From Leuctra nigra (taxonomy: Eukaryota; Arthropoda; Insecta; Plecoptera; Leuctridae): 64,000 nt of DNA. Of this stretch, positions 1-12,120 are shown one piece after another (position 1 is the first letter of the stretch; every line of letters starts with the position of its first letter). A program made the translations under genes and the position numbers. The notes under the pieces were generated by a model that was not told the origin of the DNA, ran no database searches, and saw nothing but the letters and a program-made list of their open reading frames with translations. Where the stretch lies: positions 9,672,001-9,736,000 of the forward strand of contig OW203762.1 in the NCBI GenBank assembly GCA_934045905.1, given 5' to 3'.

Positions 1-1029
1 TATAAAACATTTCGTACTTTCTATGCAAGAATATGTTTTGTCAAATATTCTCTATATTCACTTCTCTACTTCCATGATTTAACAATTTACATTGTTCCTT
101 CCTTTCTCTATTTTTTTCCAATTCTACCTATAACCCAATGGCTACCATTACAATCTTCCAATGTGCATAATCATCAATCCAGCTGGTCAACGAGAAATCA
201 TCAATTCAACCATGTACATTGTTTTAGAGTGTCTCCAACTCAACTACAAATTCAAGTATTTGGACATGGCATCCACCCGATGTCTGAAGTGAAAGTACAT
301 GATTCAAAGTACTCCTGTGACGAAACGACCAGCCAAGAATATTTTGGTAATTACCATAAACATTTCAATAAACATTTGTGTTCTCCTCAAAATCAATTAT
401 TTTTCGTTACAAATCGTGAGGATTTCCTATGCATGTTCAAGACTAAGTGTTTAATTGTGGGCTATTTCTGCCTTTTTGCATATTGAATATTTGCATATTT
501 TTCACATTGTATTTTTGATTGTATTCCTTTTCATTGCTATTATCAGCTATTATTTTGTATCTCATGTTAGTAGCATATATATTACGTATTCATGATGCTT
601 TAATAATTCATCACAACTCTGATGCTCTTTGTTTTGTTCATTTGATTAATTTTATTGCCATTTCATTTCACTGTGTCGTTATACGGAGGCTGATGCTCCT
701 ATCTAATACCTATGTTGTGTTCTCAACACATTCTTATTTTCTTATGTTCTTGCTTAGGTACTCTAAGGTACTCTAAGTACTAGGTACTCTAAGGTACTTG
801 ATAATGTATTATTGGAAGTTAGGTTTATGGATTCATATTGATCTACTCTCATCTAGTTCATTCATTATTTATATGGAATTATTCTGCAATATTCTTTAAT
901 TATTCAATCAATAATTTATTTAGTAATCAATTAATTTTATTGTTTTTTTTGTACACATGTTTTACATTATTTGCTTTCTTTCATGTTTGTAATAATTGTA
1001 GTATTACGCAACTAATGTCTCACACGGCA
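1..1029. other. AT-rich stretch without a supported gene
   Basis: The open frames here are short, overlap on both strands and show no recognisable protein family. The stretch is rich in simple AT sequence and includes a small tandem of a GGTACTCTAA-like motif near 757-800. I see no RNA gene or clear transposon terminus. Confidence 0.5.
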
Positions 1030-1288
1030 TTGTCTTAGCCGAGGCGATTTATTCATTTATTTATATTTATTCTACATGTAATCATTTTTATTATTATTTT
1101 TCTTAGGTATAAATATTACTATTATTAGTTTTATTATTTATTGTACATATAACTGTCATTGTAAACATTGTGACTTGTAAATATTTCTGACTTTGTCATA
1201 ACTTGTACATACATTCTTGACGATACCCATACATGTATTATGTACTTGTCCACGGGATGATAATAAAATACAATACAATACAATATCT
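1030..1288 (+). mobile_element. Probable LINE 3' untranslated tail ending in (ACAAT)n
   Basis: An AT-rich run ends in ATGATAATAAAATACAATACAATACAATA, a polyadenylation-like signal followed by a short tandem tail. This is the usual layout of the 3' end of a CR1/Jockey-type non-LTR retrotransposon. No reverse transcriptase reading frame is recognisable upstream, so this is inferred from the tail alone and would be a 5'-truncated insertion. Confidence 0.35.
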
Positions 1289-4200
1289 TTTTTTCTCCTA
1301 ATCAATTATTTAGTTTTTCTATATTCAATGGTTGTATAGACGTACGCCTCACAATATCATGGTATAATTTTTTGTATCAATTCCCTTTTGTTCGAGAAAT
1401 AAGGAAGACGACGATTTCCATGAAGATTTCTGTCGGCAACTATTAGTTGATTGCGTTGCAAAAGATTGTGCTATGCAAAACGTCAAGAATACATTCTCAA
1501 TCCAGATATTTCAAGATAATTTTATTCCTGTTTCAACATTCTGGAGTATTATGATGTTTTACCAACGTTGTAATGAATATTCTCACATGAATTATTATCA
1601 TGTTTCATTCTTCGGAGTTCTAATTCATCTACAAAAACTCTAGATGGTACGTTATTTACGAATCGCATTCTACAAGTTGCTTTACGTCATCATCAAGCAA
1701 GAAAATATTAACATTTCGGGAAAACAATAAGACAGACTTGTTTGCTTTCCTATGCATATCTACTTGAAGATTGCACTTGCGCAAATGAGGACATCGCAAG
1801 TACACAAAGCACGAAACGGAATTCATTCGTCAAGAAGAATGAATAATTTTGACTCCAAGTTAAAAACGCTCGCAAGTTCCGAAAATTGTGGTTTAAATAA
1901 TGTGCCGCGTCAACACTGTACACTGTTGTCAGATCCTTGCGCATGCGCCCTTGATCACCTTCGTAAGTTCGTCGCCGTCAAGAAAATATTCAAGATGTCA
2001 GCGTCCATGGTTAAGGTTTTGTTGACAAATAAATGTCACATCACAACAGTTCAGAAATGGTTCAGATCTTACAGTACCTACCTAATTCATATTTTACCGT
2101 TGTGTAAAACGGTTGTCTTTACATCACTTTTAGTTTCTATATTTATTTTGTGTGAGGTGTTGTATGTGAGTCATGTCATGCTTCAAACTTTTGTTTACCT
2201 CGGATATTCGTATTCTTATAATCCATGCTAGCTCTACGTTATTATTTCTTATTGCTTTACATATTGGTTCATTAGTTATATTTACATATTTTCATTAATC
2301 AATAATTATGTTCATCTTTTAGTGATGGTTTCAGTTCAGTTTAATTTTGTCATTCTAACCTCACTACAATATGCTCTATGTTCATGACTTCTTTAAATTT
2401 GGCACTGTATATTCATGTTTCAATATTAACCTAATTATTGTTTTTCTCTGTTCACTAATTTCACTGGTTTCTTTATCTTTCTCACCAATTTTGTTTTCAT
2501 CTTACTTGATTTTGTCTGTATTCTATTTGGTCTTTCAATATATTTCAGTCTGATCCCGTGGTCACCGTGTTACAACTTCCCCAATGGCCTCGAGATCAGA
2601 CATCTCCTGCGCTGACTACCAACACTCGACTACGCGACTGCCACGTCCTTCGCCAGTAATATGGTCCGAGTCTACACAGCGTTCTACCGGCCGCCATCTC
2701 AACTCATTCGATCTACCGGCCATTCAAGCACCTATTCTGCATCTACCCTGGATTACCGAGTTTGAAGAATTTTCTATATTTTGACATTTATGACTTTTGG
2801 TGTTCGTCACTGTTCAAATTTGGTATTTTGATATTTTCGATTTTAATGATTCTCAATTTTTTTTCAAAGCTCAGGTAATTTGTAAATTACCTTAGCTTTG
2901 TTTTATTGGTGGAAGGTCTTGTAGGGTAGTCACCCTTGTCTAGATCATCATTAAAATCTAATTTAAATCTCCAGACAGTGTTGATCACATTTAAGCACTT
3001 TTATAAGACCTTACCACTAATACAACAATATAAGAACAGGAACAAGGTAATCAAAGGAAATACAGAATTGATACTATTATCAGTTTATTGTGTAAAGACA
3101 AATTAACTTCAAAATAACTTCATGTAATTGTTTGGTATATTTTCCAATAGAAGTCTCCCTTGCATGGGCCTGAAGTTGAAACATAAAACCTTCCTTTTAA
3201 GGTAACTTTTATTGCTCTTTAAAAACATATGTTCTCTTCAAGATGGCAGTAGCAAATCAGATGTTTTATATTGTTCTTTCAATCAGCTGTTCTGACAAAC
3301 TCTTGATTGCTACTGACACCTAGGTATGCCAAATATTTGCACTATTTTCAAGTTCAGTTTTTTATGACCAAAATTGGGTATATAAGAAGATGTATTTCTC
3401 ATATGAACCAGTGGACGGACAGGACTACTTGTCTTTCCTCACCCTCGAGTCGACAGGACTACTTGTCTACTCATTTTCTGGTCATACAGGATCGCTTGAT
3501 TGACCAATGCCTCAAGATTTCTAAGTTCTTTTAAACATTTACTAACTTCTAGTAAATTTCGGTTCTTCTTGCAAATGTTAATTTAACTTCGTTCTTACAA
3601 ATTTTTCTAAGTCTTTTATATTCTTTCAACTTCAAGAAAGGGAATATCCCTCGAGTTTTACAAGTATTATTTAAATAGAGTGAACAAATGTAACGTGTTT
3701 GTAATTTACATCAAAGTGTCGTGACATTTCTACCAACAATAAATCTTCTGATTTACAACTGATCTGCAACAAGTCTACAAAGTTCTAAGGTGAGCACATT
3801 GGTCCAGCCATCCCTCCAAAACATTCCAACATCTTCATCATCCTTTATATTCAGAATCGAGTAAACATCTTAAAGATTTATTTAATCAAGACAAGATTTT
3901 CTATTCAATTATTATCCTCAAAATCGGGAAGGGTTTTTAATTGATTATCTATTTTCTACAAACTTATATAAAAACGTTATCTACAATTACAGGCTTCACA
4001 GTCTGTACCCAACGCCCGAATTTATATAATTAGAAACCTTCGAACTTATCAAAATTAAAATTTTTAGTTATTTTTCAATAAAATAACTTGGTGTCAGAAA
4101 ACAAATATTAGATATAAACTACCCCTCTTAAAGGCCAATCCTACAGTACCTTCTTAGACCGTAGTTGTACCTCAATTATCTCAGAACTACCTATGCAACG

Positions 4201-6806
4201 AGCCGAGTTAGTGACTTTCGGCAGAAGGCAGAAGATTTCTGCTTTTCATTACAACTGGCCACCAGAACACCCTGGAGAGAAAACAAACCCAACCATTTAT
4301 ATACAAGATATTGAGGTGAGATGTATTTACTTTTCGATATTACTTTTGACAGCTATTCCAAAATACACTTTGGTTGCCAATTTTTAGCAATGGACTATTA
4401 CTCAAGTGAAAAATCAACATGTCTAATTAATTATCGATAACTTGGAAGATATGAAAGTAACATGTCGAGTCGAGTAGGTATATTAGTGAACAAATGACAG
4501 GTTGATGATGGATGCATTTACAGTTTAGGTTTTCCAACACCAAAACTAGTCCCAGCCAGGAGGCCAATTCTGGAGCTTTTACGTTTTCATTGTTTAAAAT
4601 TGAAAAAGTAAACGTTTGTTGCCAGATCCGATACATCCTCTCGCCTTTAGTAATGTTGGTATCAAAACAAGTGGTGTTGGTGCAGTTTGTTCCCTGGTAG
4701 AATAAGTATGCTGATGAAAAAAAAAAAAACTCAGCATCACACAGGAACTTCTAATTGTAAAGTCCGTCTTACAATTGCAGCATATGTTGTGGAGATGTTC
4801 TGGTTGTGGCTTGTTGCTCATCCCCAGAGCAAGTAACGTTAACTTTCTTTCTTCACATTACTTTCAAACCATACATAATCTAAATGTTTGTCGTTCCATG
4901 TGCAAAAATGACGAGTGGATTCAGTGGACAATGTCATGCTCACAGCCGTCTGTACACTCGTCGTTCGTTCTTCCTCCTGTGAGCTGCCCGTTATCCGAGG
5001 AAAAATTGTAGTTCCCCACCTGCCGTCCCGGGAAGGGGCCGCCACCGTCGAATGCGCGAATATTGAATATAAGTGTATCAGTCCTCAGTTGTATCAAGAT
5101 TCAGGTGAAACTGAAGACTGTCCAATATAACTCATTAATAAATTCCCTGTGAAGAGTGTAAGCACACTCAGTCTCACGACTGGAAGCAGATTTTCATGAG
5201 AAAAATTTATTCTTAACGATCTGTGAATTTGATTCCAATTTCCGTCCTATCTGATTGAGCATCATTGTTCAACCTGTCAGACAATCAAGGAAAACCACAG
5301 TTCCGATTGCTGTGGTGAGTCTTGACCGAACACTTGACCAATTTCTTCCTTCATGCGGTCTTTTGATATGTTTGAAAGAATGCAAATGAATTACTCCATT
5401 TGTTTTGAAATCACCTTAATTATCAACTAATAATATAGGAAGGTACATTTTGTATAGGTAGGTAGGTATTAGATACCTGATCTAGAAAGTTAATTAGTAG
5501 TAATGGAAAGAACCGGATTGGCTTATAGATTTGATGGCATCATCCGATCCCGATTAAGTCTAGGTATACTAACAATACTAACTCCATTTCATTGATTGAT
5601 AGTAACAAAGTTTGAATTGCAATGCAAGGAGCGTTACAGTCCATAGTCAAGGAGCCTGCCAAACAATCCTTTACCTCCAAAATACACTTTTTACTTTGGC
5701 CAAGTGACCCAGAGCCTGATTCTATATAACTGCGTTTCTTTTGACTTTCCTTACCACTTTGCATTGAGATAATAGAATCCCGTCTTATAATCCTGGAAGC
5801 TAGAATTATGGATGCAAGAAAGGAGTTCTAACATCAAAATAGGGTGGCAACCTAACCTTTATTTTGTCAACCCAAGGGTTTGAAGATTTCTTCAGTTACC
5901 ACATACCTACCTACTTTCAGTACGTTCTCTAGGTACCATATTATTCATGTATTCCCAAAAAAAATTACAACATTAACTCCATTGCAGCTCTAATTTATTA
6001 TTAAACATGATATAATTAGTAGGTAGTCAAACTTGTTGTCTGTTGAACGAAACAAAGTAGAAACTTCTTTATCGACAAGATAAAGTAGTTTCATGTAAAC
6101 AACTTTTGGTACTTACTTCACGGATCTATAGAACCAATGTTGTCAAATGTACGCGTTACTACCAGTTACACTCTTCTATTCGCACGAGTTTTTTGGTTCC
6201 CTAGAAATATTATGGAAAGTCAAAGCGGCGAACCTTCTTTAATGTATTTGATGTCAGCTTGGCCGCTAAATTCACATGGAAAAACGTTATTTTCCAGGCT
6301 ACATACCAGGGATAAGCGGCCGAGGGCCACTAAACCCCTGAATCTGGCGGAATTTCATGGTACTTCTAGCTACCTAGTTTTTCGATTTGGCAGCACAGCT
6401 ATTTCAAACTTTAACCTTGAACGGTTCATCCGTGAACCGTTTTTGCGTTAGACGTTTTTTTGTATTTCTCCGATTTTTCTCCAATTTTTTCTTTCTCTCA
6501 AGCGATCTTAGTGCATTTTTTTATATATTTATATTTATTGTTTTTCGTAGTTCTCTCTTATATTCATTGTTAAAAAATAAAAACCACAAAAAAATTAGTT
6601 AGTTATTAGTATAGTTTTAGTTCTACTACCTCTAGTAGGTAGGTACCTAGTTTAGTTAGTTATTTTTGTGTGTGTGTTATCCGTATTATCATTATCAGCG
6701 CCGCTTATTTGACTAGGTAAGTAAAGTACTCTACCTACTCTAGGTTATATTAATGTATTTACTATAGCTACCTACTAGTAGGTAATTTCACCGAATCATA
6801 TAGTAG
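1289..6806. other. Intergenic or upstream region, no supported gene
   Basis: About 5.5 kb of AT-rich sequence. Two GC-richer islands occur near 2555-2770 and 4970-5060. Each contains short open frames but no recognisable domain. From about 5450 onward TAGGTACCTA-type simple repeats become frequent. I see no complete transposon and no exon that joins the frame of the downstream gene. Confidence 0.4.
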
Positions 6807-6808
6807 TA

Positions 6809-6929
6809 CACTCGGCCAAACAAAACTTGAACGTTCAATGAGATCGCTTAGACTGACTTCTGATGGTGCGATCTTACATTTATCAGCCTATCAGATTTAT
6901 TGAACGTTCAAGTTTTGTTTGGCCAAGTG
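6809..6929. mobile_element. Small TIR element (mariner-type MITE), 121 bp
   Basis: The ends are near-perfect inverted repeats, CACTCGGCCAAACAAAACTT on the left and its complement (one G/A difference) on the right, extending about 35 bp. A TA dinucleotide flanks both ends, the target duplication expected for Tc1/mariner-type elements. Its inner sequence (CTGACTTCTGATGGTGCGATC) recurs at 15693-15715, so it belongs to a dispersed family. Confidence 0.7.
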
Positions 6930-6967
6930 TACCTACCTACCTAACCTAGGTACCTACCTAGTTGATG

Positions 6968-7007
6968 TTCGGCTTAGGTAGGTACCTAGGTACCTACCTA
7001 AGCCGAA
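6968..7007. repeat. Perfect 40-bp palindrome made of TAGGTACCTA motifs
   Basis: The 20-base half TTCGGCTTAGGTAGGTACCT is followed directly by its exact reverse complement with no spacer. It sits about 120 bp upstream of the first recognised exon, in a patch dense in TAGGTA/TACCTA motifs, and could extrude as a cruciform. Confidence 0.85.
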
Positions 7008-7128
7008 TCTCCGTATAGATATGAAACACAGGAGTTCTCTAGGTACCTAGGTAGGTACAGAAGTGTACATACCTATACAGTAGGTACAAAAAATACCTTT
7101 TAAACTAACATTTGAACATTATTTTCAG

Positions 7129-7195
7129 TAACTATACCTAAGGCAATGAGCACTGTACGCTGTGAGAAGCCGGGGGAAGCGGAGGAAGGCCGAAG
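7129..7195 (+). CDS. Host gene, exon A (first recognised; possible start codon exon)
   Basis: The exon is preceded by a TTATTTTCAG acceptor and followed by an AAG|GTAAG donor. An ATG at 7146 opens a frame reading MSTVRCEKPGEAEEGR. The last two bases form a phase-2 end that joins the next exon as an AGT codon. It is GC-rich against AT-rich flanks, as are all the exons of this gene. Because the part upstream of the ATG is also open, this may be an internal exon rather than the initiating one. The product is unrecognised. The link to the other exons rests on frame and splice-site agreement, not on homology. Confidence 0.5.
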
Positions 7196-7302
7196 GTAAG
7201 AAGCCAAACATTTGATAAAAGCAAAGTCTCAAGCGAAATCATCTCCAATACTAATTGATTGATCATTAGGTATAACTATCTAAATAACTAAGAAATCGCA
7301 GT

Positions 7303-7496
7303 GTTAAGGTGGATTTCCATGCTCCGTCACCGTCTGACGAAAACGACAGAATGCGATCACGTGACCCGTCTCGACCAATCAGAGCTATCCCCTAAAATCT
7401 CGGACGGGGATGGATTGGTCGAGATGGCTCTCGTGATCGCATTCTGTCGTTTTCATCGGATGTTGACGGACAATGACGGAGCATGGAAAGGCACCG
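7303..7496. mobile_element. Hairpin MITE of about 195 bp
   Basis: The left side (AGGTGGATTTCCATGCTCCG) is matched in inverted orientation on the right (CGGAGCATGGAAAGGCACC). The inner segment AACGACAGAATGCGATCACG is mirrored by CGTGATCGCATTCTGTCGTT. The arms are imperfect, and I cannot identify a target duplication with confidence. It lies in the intron between the first two recognised exons. Confidence 0.6.
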
Positions 7497-7813
7497 AGCC
7501 ATCGTACTGCATCCGATTTGATATGCGTTTTGTACGGAAAATGATCCCATTTGTTATTCATCCCATTCCCTGACGTCACTACTATACAGATCATACGTAA
7601 GAATAGTGCCCATTTAATCATGCGGAAAAAATACGCAGTTTTGTTCAGTAATGTTAGAGCAAAGGAAAGTGATAGGTACCTAGTAGGAATTATGAAGTGA
7701 AAAGAAGATCAGATCTGATTAGGTCTGATTTCATTGATGATAACAAGGATTGATTGTCAAGGAACCTAACAAGCAGCCGATCTGTTTCGGTCATAATACA
7801 GCTTTATGATTTG

Positions 7814-8302
7814 TAGGGATGGAAATTGACCGGTCAAATACTTTTTGGGTCAATTGACCGGTCAATTGACGTCAAATGACCGGTCAAATACAAAAATCGC
7901 AAAAACTGTAATTTTTTTATACTCGGGAAGTATTTTATTGAGAACTTGCTTTTTCAATTTAATACACATTTTTGAGCACCTAGGTACTTTGTTTGATTAG
8001 GTATCCATATTATCATTGAAATATTATTGATTTCCTGTATCAAGTTGAGTGACAAGTGCGATATCAGCATCATCCGATGAAGCCAAATCAAAAACTTCAT
8101 TATTTTCTTCTTCTTATTCTTCTTCTTAACACAAGTTTGAGCCATGTTAGCCATTTTCAACATGTTTAAATTCAAATTTATACAATTTGGGGACGAAAAA
8201 CATATTTATATATTCGGTCAATTGACCGGTCAATTGACCCAATGTATTTGACCGGTCAATTGACCAGTCAATTGACCGGTCAATTGACCTCGTACATCCC
8301 TA
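7814..8302. mobile_element. Non-autonomous hAT-type element, 489 bp
   Basis: The ends are TAGGGATG and CATCCCTA. The 8-bp sequence ATGATTTG flanks the element exactly on both sides (7806-7813 and 8303-8310), the target duplication length typical of hAT transposons. Both subterminal zones are filled with GACCGGTCAATT-type short repeats, probably transposase-binding motifs. No transposase is encoded; the longest frame is low-complexity. Confidence 0.85.
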
Positions 8303-8527
8303 ATGATTTGTGACTGTATACACTTGGCAAAACATAAAATGGTATGTGAATAAATGTAAATGACTTGTAACTTGATGTTCCTTGGTGAATCATCCATGTT
8401 ATTATCAATGAAATGAGTCTACAAGAGCTATGTGAGTTAGCGTAAACTACTGTTATATTTCTACTTGGAGTCTGACCGACTGCAACTGGACTGACATCTG
8501 AAAGTGACGCCTTGTTGCTTGTTTCAG

Positions 8528-8609
8528 TGGCGTCAATGAAAGAGAGAGAGCGTCGGCCTCAGTCTCGAACATCGGAGCGAGGCCGGGCGCAGCGGAACCA
8601 GTAGCCAAG
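8528..8609 (+). CDS. Host gene, exon B
   Basis: The acceptor is CTTGTTTCAG|TGG and the donor is CCAAG|GTAAAC. The 82-bp exon completes the split AGT codon from the previous exon and then reads GVNERERASASVSNIGARPG and onward to a phase-0 end. The encoded segment is short, charged and Ala/Ser/Arg-rich, with no recognisable domain. It is the last exon with a split codon; all later ones begin and end between codons. Support comes from splice sites, base composition and an open joined frame. Confidence 0.5.
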
Positions 8610-8631
8610 GTAAACACTTCAATATCTCTTC

Positions 8632-9183
8632 TAGAGATGGGCGATACGATACGATATATCGAAATATTTGTTTCGATATATCGATATTTTGAATCGATAC
8701 TTTCCTTTCGATATATCGGTGGATCGATATTTTTTGTCGAATATCGAATCAATATGAAATATGAGTATTCAGGACTGTATTGTGATGTTTTACATAGGTA
8801 ATTCCACTTAATTTTTGTTAACTTAAAACAATCTACGTCAATGAAGAATCAATCTGACAACCATGTACATATTTCTCAAAAAATTTATATTTTTTGCATT
8901 TCCTCATTCCATCTTGTTGCACAAAAAATCATTCCAGTCCATTGAAGGTAATTATAGATGACGCAATACTGACTTGTTAACCAAAGAACACTAAATATAA
9001 TGTTTGGTGTGGTCTATTTTCTGGTTTTTAGCATTTGATATTTTTCCGTAGGACGGTTTTCGAAAATTCTTGGTATCGAATCGAAATATCGATATTTCAT
9101 GTGAATATCGATATTATCGTATCGAAGTTTTTGTATCGTATCGTATCGAGTATCGATACTTTTTCGAGTATAGCCCATCTCTA
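8632..9183. mobile_element. Non-autonomous hAT-type element, 552 bp
   Basis: The terminal inverted repeat TAGAGATGGGC starts the element and GCCCATCTCTA ends it. The exact 8-bp duplication ATCTCTTC lies at 8624-8631 and 9184-9191. Both ends carry dense ATCGATAT/ATCGATAC repeats, different from the motif arrays of the neighbouring hAT elements. It begins only 22 bp after the donor of the exon ending at 8609, so its insertion narrowly spared that exon. Confidence 0.9.
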
Positions 9184-9378
9184 ATCTCTTCCAAACCATC
9201 CGAATCCATTAGACTTAATCACTTCAATATCTCATCCAAACTTGATCCGAATCCATTAGACTAGGTCCACACTTTGATATTATCCAAACCATTAGACTAA
9301 TCACTAGTTTCATGCCTTCTGAAATATTTATAAAAGTTGATAATGTGAGTGACGTGTTTGTTTGGTGTTTGTTTGCAG

Positions 9379-9492
9379 CTGGTGCCGCTGGAGATATTAA
9401 AGGAAGCGGTGGCGGAGCTGCGGGCTTGTGAGTGCCGCGACAGCAGCAAGATTAAAGCCATTATCCAGGCTCTGGAGGCGGCTCCAGTCTCG
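9379..9492 (+). CDS. Host gene, exon C (predicted helical segment)
   Basis: A strong acceptor (GTTTGTTTGCAG) precedes 38 complete codons and the donor TCG|GTACGTGA follows. The peptide begins LVPLEILKEAVAELRACECR and continues DSSKIKAIIQALEAAPVS. Its spacing of Leu, Ile, Val and Ala suggests a short amphipathic helix, possibly a helical hairpin. It is the only exon here that looks folded rather than disordered. Phase is 0 at both ends. The family is unrecognised. Codon third positions are G/C-rich compared with the surrounding intron. Confidence 0.65.
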
Positions 9493-10029
9493 GTACGTGA
9501 TCAACCTGATAGCTTGCAAACACCACGGCAAATCAAACCTCGGATGTTTTCTCAAACATCGGAATGTCGGTGTGATTTGAGCCCAATTATTCTATGCTTT
9601 GCGTAACAATTATTACTTGGTTTCGTTAGTGGTCATTCTAGGAATGTTGCAATGACAATCGAATACGTAATCAATTGTTTAAATTTAGCAGAGTAGGTAC
9701 CTACCTAATGAAAAACTGGGACATACGAGTAGCCGAATATTGAAACTTAATAGCTTCAAATATTCGAATCCGTATTCAAGAAAGATTCTTAGTGTTCAAA
9801 TCTCTAAATTATTCTGCCACTTCTTCCATTGAGAAAAACATTATGACAGATTTTTAAAATGAATCAAATGAAAGTTCCGGACTTAAAAACCATCTACTTT
9901 AATTCAGAAGCGTTCAGATAAACTGCAAGGATTTAAATTACTAGAAGCTAGGTACCTAGTCGTTGATAAGGAATAAATCAAATCAAGTAATAGGATGTAG
10001 ATCGTTAAAATCATATTATTCATTGAAAT

Positions 10030-11231
10030 TAGGGCTGTGCGGGTAGCATTTTTGGAGGTCGGGTCGGGTTCGAGTCGGGTAGGTAGTAAAAATACGTCGG
10101 GTATCGATCGGGTAATTTCGGGTATTTTTTTATTTAAAAAAAAAATTGTTAACTCTCTAGGGTAGTATTTAGTTTGATTTACCATGAACAAATGATGAAG
10201 AAGCCTTCCTACTGTTGTTGGTACCGTTGCTTGTAGGTACCTACCATTTGTACCTGGTCTTGGACTATTAAGCCTGATGCACAATTGAATTAAGGTTTAT
10301 GGTTTAGTGTTTAGTGTTTAGTGTTTAAGAGAAATGAAAGGTGCTGTTATAAGGTTACCATGCACAACTGTCATAAGCGTTATAAGGTTTAGTGTTTAAG
10401 GTTTAAGCTGAAATAAGAAATCAACAAAATCCATTTCTTATTGCAAAACACTATTTCACCTTATGACGAACCAATCAGAAGAGAGCAGAGTAAATGTCAA
10501 TGTCAAATTCGTACGGGAAAATGAAAATTCGTCTGAATTAATGTCATTGGAAGGGAAGCACTTTAATTTGATATTTGTGCCTAATCTTGCTCATATACCT
10601 ACCTATTTGTTTCCATATCATTTTTCGATCAATTATTTAATTTTATCACGTGGTGAAATAACCTCGTGAAATAAGCAATTGTGCACTGGACTCTGTTAAA
10701 ACATCTTAAACACTAATCACTAAACATTAAACCATAAACCTTAATTCAATTGTGCATCAGCCTTTACGTCGCAACAAATCATTGTCAAATACCTCGCCTT
10801 CCTCATCCCTATCCACTATTGCTTGTACCTGGTCTTGGACTATTAGGTACGTTACGTCGCAAAAAATCATTGTCAACTACTCGCCCTGCTCATCACTATC
10901 CATAACAAAAATATTCATTGCACTTGGCACTAATACATAATTTAGAAACTCAACAACAAACTGTAAATTGGACGACGCACATATTTTCATCCATCAGTGT
11001 TTTCATCTCGTAATTCCAAAATGGCGGACGACCGACTTCACGGCGCAGGCGCTTAGCGCAACCGCGGACTAGTGCAACCTAGCGGGAAAAAGCGCAACTA
11101 CGTTCTGGAGACTTTTGGCGGCAATTTCAAACTACCTGAAAAAACCCTTTTTTCGAGTTTTATATTTTGTTTTCGAGTCGGGTTTCAACTACCCGTCCGA
11201 ACCCGAAATTTCGGGTACCCGCACAGCCCTA
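10030..11231. mobile_element. Non-autonomous hAT-type element, 1202 bp, with a nested insertion
   Basis: The termini TAGGGCTGTGCGGGTA and TACCCGCACAGCCCTA are inverted repeats. The 8-bp duplication ATTGAAAT flanks them at 10022-10029 and 11232-11239. Subterminal zones consist of TCGGGT/ACCCG repeats. The interior includes a second, Harbinger-like insertion and a short direct duplication around 10767-10907. No transposase frame is visible. Confidence 0.88.
10271..10763. mobile_element. PIF/Harbinger-like TIR element nested in a hAT element, 493 bp
   Basis: The left end AGCCTGATGCACAATTGAAT mirrors the right end ATTCAATTGTGCATCAGCCT with one terminal mismatch. The triplet TTA flanks both ends (10268-10270 and 10764-10766), the TWA duplication expected for PIF/Harbinger. 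The inverted repeat continues through the GGTTTATGGTTTAGTG region. It must be younger than the hAT element that contains it. Confidence 0.75.
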
Positions 11232-11350
11232 ATTGAAATAAATATTTCAATGTGATCTGTATGTGAGTTTATTGTGAGTTACATACCTACTCTTCAATAT
11301 TGCAAAATGCTCGTTATGAACCAATAGGTTCATAGATTATTATTGTTTAA

Positions 11351-12115
11351 CCTAGGATTATAACTCCACTGTCGTGGGGATAGGCGTCTTCCCAGTTTAG
11401 TATTCGCAAGTTCTGTCTCAAAAGAATTGCCGACAAAGCGCTGACCAATCACGAACGAGATATTTCGACCAATCAGCGTTACGCTGTGTCAGCTGTTGGC
11501 CTTGAGAGGTCTTCAGTATAATTCAAGCTACTTTTGGTCTGTTTGGTGCAACATGTGGGCGTTCGCCTGAATTCAGCCGTGATTTACCATCTTTTTTACA
11601 GCTCATAACAGCTCTTATTGTTTAAAAAGATACAACATAAAAACATCAATTTTTTCGTTGAACTGTCAGGAAGACGATAGAACATGTTGGACAACTGTCT
11701 AATGTCTCGAATCGAAGCAAATGTAAAAGAAACTAACTGACATTTTGCACTTCGCATTTTTCTTGTAACTACGCACTGGCTACGCCGACACTGTACACTC
11801 TCGCACAAAACTAACGAAACAAATACACTCAAATGAAATTATGTCAGTTTCTGCTTTGATCTTTCATGAAGATATTACGATAGCACACATTACTTTTCAA
11901 CACAATAACACAATAAACACAATAAAGAATAAGCTTATTATCGAGCCTCACGCAAAGAAAAAGGGCGCCATGTTGATCTCAGGTAGTTCGGAGAAATTAC
12001 GCTAGGCGCTCTGCTACCAACTGGCGCCATTATAAAAATAAAGCTTGCCATTTGAATAACGTGGGTGACGTCACCATGTCGCCTATCCCCACGACAGTGG
12101 AGTTATAATCCTAGG
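11351..12115. mobile_element. TIR DNA element, 765 bp, flanked by TTTAA
   Basis: The left end CCTAGGATTATAACTCCACT is mirrored on the right, and the match extends for about 35 bp through the GTCGTGGGGATAGGCG segment. TTTAA lies immediately outside both ends (11346-11350 and 12116-12120). The 3' flank resumes a repeat also present at 48339, so the element landed inside that older repeat. The superfamily is uncertain; a TTAA-type (piggyBac-like) reading is possible if one terminal base is variable. Confidence 0.75.
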
Positions 12116-12120
12116 TTTAA

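Noticed and set aside
4915..5130. 71-codon open frame in a GC-rich island considered as an exon
   Set aside because: No recognisable domain, overlapping open frames on both strands, and no splice sites linking it in frame to the downstream gene.
9904..10284. 126-codon minus-strand open frame
   Set aside because: It runs across the end of a hAT element and into a nested element; the composition is that of the subterminal repeats.
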